The notes under the pieces: model-generated
Seen by the model: only the letters and a program-made list of their open reading frames with translations
Told to the model about the DNA's origin: nothing
The model's database searches: none
Translations under genes and position numbers: made by a program
DNA from: an uncultured Bacilli bacterium
GTDB taxonomy: Bacteria; Bacillota_I; Bacilli_A; RFN20; CAG-288
Assembly (NCBI GenBank): GCA_944349335.1
Contig: CALVMW010000002.1
Span: 62,001 to 126,000, forward strand
Reading direction: 5' to 3'
Length of the DNA: 64,000 nt
Part shown: positions 62,610 through 64,000 of the stretch, piece by piece
How the letters are laid out: each line of letters starts with the position of its first letter
Numbering within the stretch: the stretch's first letter is position 1

Positions 62610-63835
62610 AGAGCTTTTATATAGTTACCTTAGGTTGTAAAGTTAATGCTTATGAATCAGAAGCTTTATCTGAGCGCCTTTTAGATAAAGGATATATTGT
62701 AGATAATAAAAATCCTGATTATATATTTATTAATACTTGTGCTGTAACTAGTGAATCTGAAAGAAAAGATAGACAAAGAATACGTTCACTTATAAAAGAA
62801 TATAAAAATAGCAAGATCATCGTTATGGGATGTTCTTCTCAAGTTCACAAAGAAGATTATTTAGCGATGGAAGGAGTCTCTTTAGTAATAGGTACTTCTA
62901 AAAAGAATTGTGTCGAAAATCTTAGTTTAAATTTGCGTGATCAAGTTGATTTAAATAGCAGAAATTTTTCCTATGATGATATGCTGATCAAAAAAGGTGA
63001 ACATGCTGAAAGAGCCTATATTAAAGTTCAGGATGGTTGTGATAATTTCTGTACTTATTGTATTGTCCCATTTACTAGGGGAAAGTCCCGCTCTCGTGAT
63101 TATAATTCGATAATTAAAGAATGCTCTAATTTATTAGAGTCAGGAGTTAAAGAGATAGTTATCGGGGGAATTGATACTGGTAGTTATAATTATAATAATA
63201 TTGATTTAACAGGATTATTGAAGATGATTCTTTCTCTCCCTTATAGTGACTATCGTCTTCGTGTGTCTTCTATTGAAGCAAGTCAAATATCTGATGAATA
63301 TATTGAATTATTTCATAGTGAGAAAAAGCTTTGTCCGCATTTTCACATTCCTTTACAATCTGGAAGTGAGAAAATTTTAAAATTGATGAATAGAAAATAT
63401 TCTCTAAAAGATTTTCAAAAGAAATTAGATCTTATCAAGGAGAAGATTTCACATCCAGCTTTTTCTACAGATGTAATAACTGGTTTTCCTGGTGAAACTG
63501 AAAATGATTTTTTAGACACATATAACTTTTTAAAAGATAATATGTTTATGAGAATACATGCTTTCCCCTATTCAGAAAGAAAAGAGAGTGCAGCTAGTCA
63601 CTTTAAAGACTCTGTTCCAAGAGAAATACGTTTAGAGAGAGTAAGAAGACTTATTTCATTATCCGAAGAAAATGAAAAAAAGTATTTAGAGTCTATAAAG
63701 GGTGAAAAAGTACATATTTTAGTTGAAAAACAAGAAGGTAAAGTGTGTTCAGGCTATACTGAAAATTACCTCTATCTTTCAGCAGAATGTTTAGATCAAG
63801 CTGTTAATACTTTTATTGAAAAAACAATAAGTTGA
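62606..63835 (+). CDS. mtaB: tRNA t6A37 methylthiotransferase
   Basis: 409 residues. YIVTLGCKVNAYESEAL and INTCAVTSESERKDRQRIR are the N-terminal domain Cys motifs of the MtaB branch; VQDGCDNFCTYCIVPFTRGKSRSR is the radical-SAM CxxxCxxC; a TRAM-like end follows. Converts t6A37 to ms2t6A37 in tRNAs reading ANN codons. Distinct from RimO at 50939. Four-base overlap with the upstream gene. Confidence 0.93.
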   Translation: MKSFYIVTLGCKVNAYESEALSERLLDKGYIVDNKNPDYIFINTCAVTSESERKDRQRIRSLIKEYKNSKIIVMGCSSQVHKEDYLAMEGVSLVIGTSKKNCVENLSLNLRDQVDLNSRNFSYDDMLIKKGEHAERAYIKVQDGCDNFCTYCIVPFTRGKSRSRDYNSIIKECSNLLESGVKEIVIGGIDTGSYNYNNIDLTGLLKMILSLPYSDYRLRVSSIEASQISDEYIELFHSEKKLCPHFHIPLQSGSEKILKLMNRKYSLKDFQKKLDLIKEKISHPAFSTDVITGFPGETENDFLDTYNFLKDNMFMRIHAFPYSERKESAASHFKDSVPREIRLERVRRLISLSEENEKKYLESIKGEKVHILVEKQEGKVCSGYTENYLYLSAECLDQAVNTFIEKTIS

Positions 63836-63860
63836 TTTTTAGAGCGAATATTTATATAAT
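63832..63860 (+). promoter_or_regulatory. Promoter of tRNA-Ala
   Basis: TTGATT (63832-63837), 17-nt spacer, TATAAT (63855-63860), 12 bases before the tRNA. The -10 box lies in the loop of a hairpin AGCGAATA/TATTCGCT (63843-63870) that may also end mtaB transcripts. Confidence 0.8.
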
Positions 63861-63872
63861 TTTATTCGCTTT

Positions 63873-63948
63873 GGGGCTATAGCTCATCTGGAAGAGCATC
63901 TGCTTTGCAAGCAGAGGGTAGCGAGTTCGAATCTCGTTAGCTCCACCA
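63873..63948 (+). tRNA. tRNA-Ala (TGC)
   Basis: Acceptor GGGGCTA/TAGCTCC (one G-T pair); anticodon stem TCTGC/GCAGA, loop TTTGCAA, anticodon TGC; T-arm GCGAGTTCGAATCTCGT; CCA encoded. Confidence 0.96.
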
Positions 63949-63962
63949 TTATTGTATAAAAT

Positions 63963-63984
63963 GCCCTAGAAATAGGGCTTTTTT
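63963..63984 (+). terminator. Terminator of tRNA-Ala
   Basis: GCCCTA, loop GAAA, TAGGGC, then six Ts. Confidence 0.9.
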
Positions 63985-64000
63985 AGTTTTCATCATCAGA

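Noticed and set aside
1-64000. CRISPR array or tandem repeat locus
   Set aside because: No regularly spaced repeats were seen; the only repeats are the four dispersed copies and the hsdS sites.

Overview
The window is AT-rich DNA from a low-GC Gram-positive relative (Bacilli/Erysipelotrichia/Mollicutes-type lineage, probably an uncultured gut organism). The basis is RNase HIII, MutS2, LspA, a YolD-like protein next to a Y-family polymerase, MtaB/RimO, CCA-encoding tRNAs and strong Shine-Dalgarno sites. TGA is used as a normal stop and TGG as Trp, so the code is the standard one. No rRNA or CRISPR array is present.

Bases 1 to about 27,500 are an accessory region, mostly on the minus strand, with working modules among decayed genes. 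In order: a PadR/membrane-protein pair; an RHS-core remnant followed by a possible immunity gene; a promoter-driven module of a 36-residue signal-like peptide coupled to two ATPase-permease fusions; a frameshifted membrane gene; a short AlbA_2-type protein; a TetR-controlled pair of ABC exporters; a MerR-controlled ABC-2 drug exporter; remnants of a large serine recombinase and a TIGR04076 gene; and a type I restriction-modification locus with its own tyrosine recombinase and silent specificity cassettes. Four copies of a 200-320 bp dispersed repeat punctuate this region. The last copy stops exactly at the 3' end of a tRNA-Leu gene, which looks like the border with the core genome.

Bases 27,600 to 64,000 are core genome. 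Operons: ygjP-like/trmH-like/hydrolase/ileS/lspA/rluD-like; mutS2/uvrC/membrane protein; an autoregulated TetR; two phosphodiesterases next to yolD-like/Y-polymerase; pepF with a CmpB-like membrane gene; one ABC exporter pair; rimO with a second exporter pair and cysS; purA/FAD dehydrogenase/hpt; and mtaB with an unknown gene. tRNAs for Leu(GAG), Pro(GGG), Asp(GTC), Gly(GCC) and Ala(TGC) have recognisable promoters and, for three units, terminators.

The strongest second-look items are the peptide/ABC module at 2254-6362, the invertible type I specificity locus at 18,799-27,209 with exact 22-bp inverted repeats, and a recurrent pattern of core genes whose -10 box lies 6-8 nt before a start codon without a Shine-Dalgarno site, suggesting leaderless mRNAs. 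All functions are inferred from motifs read by eye; no database search was possible.
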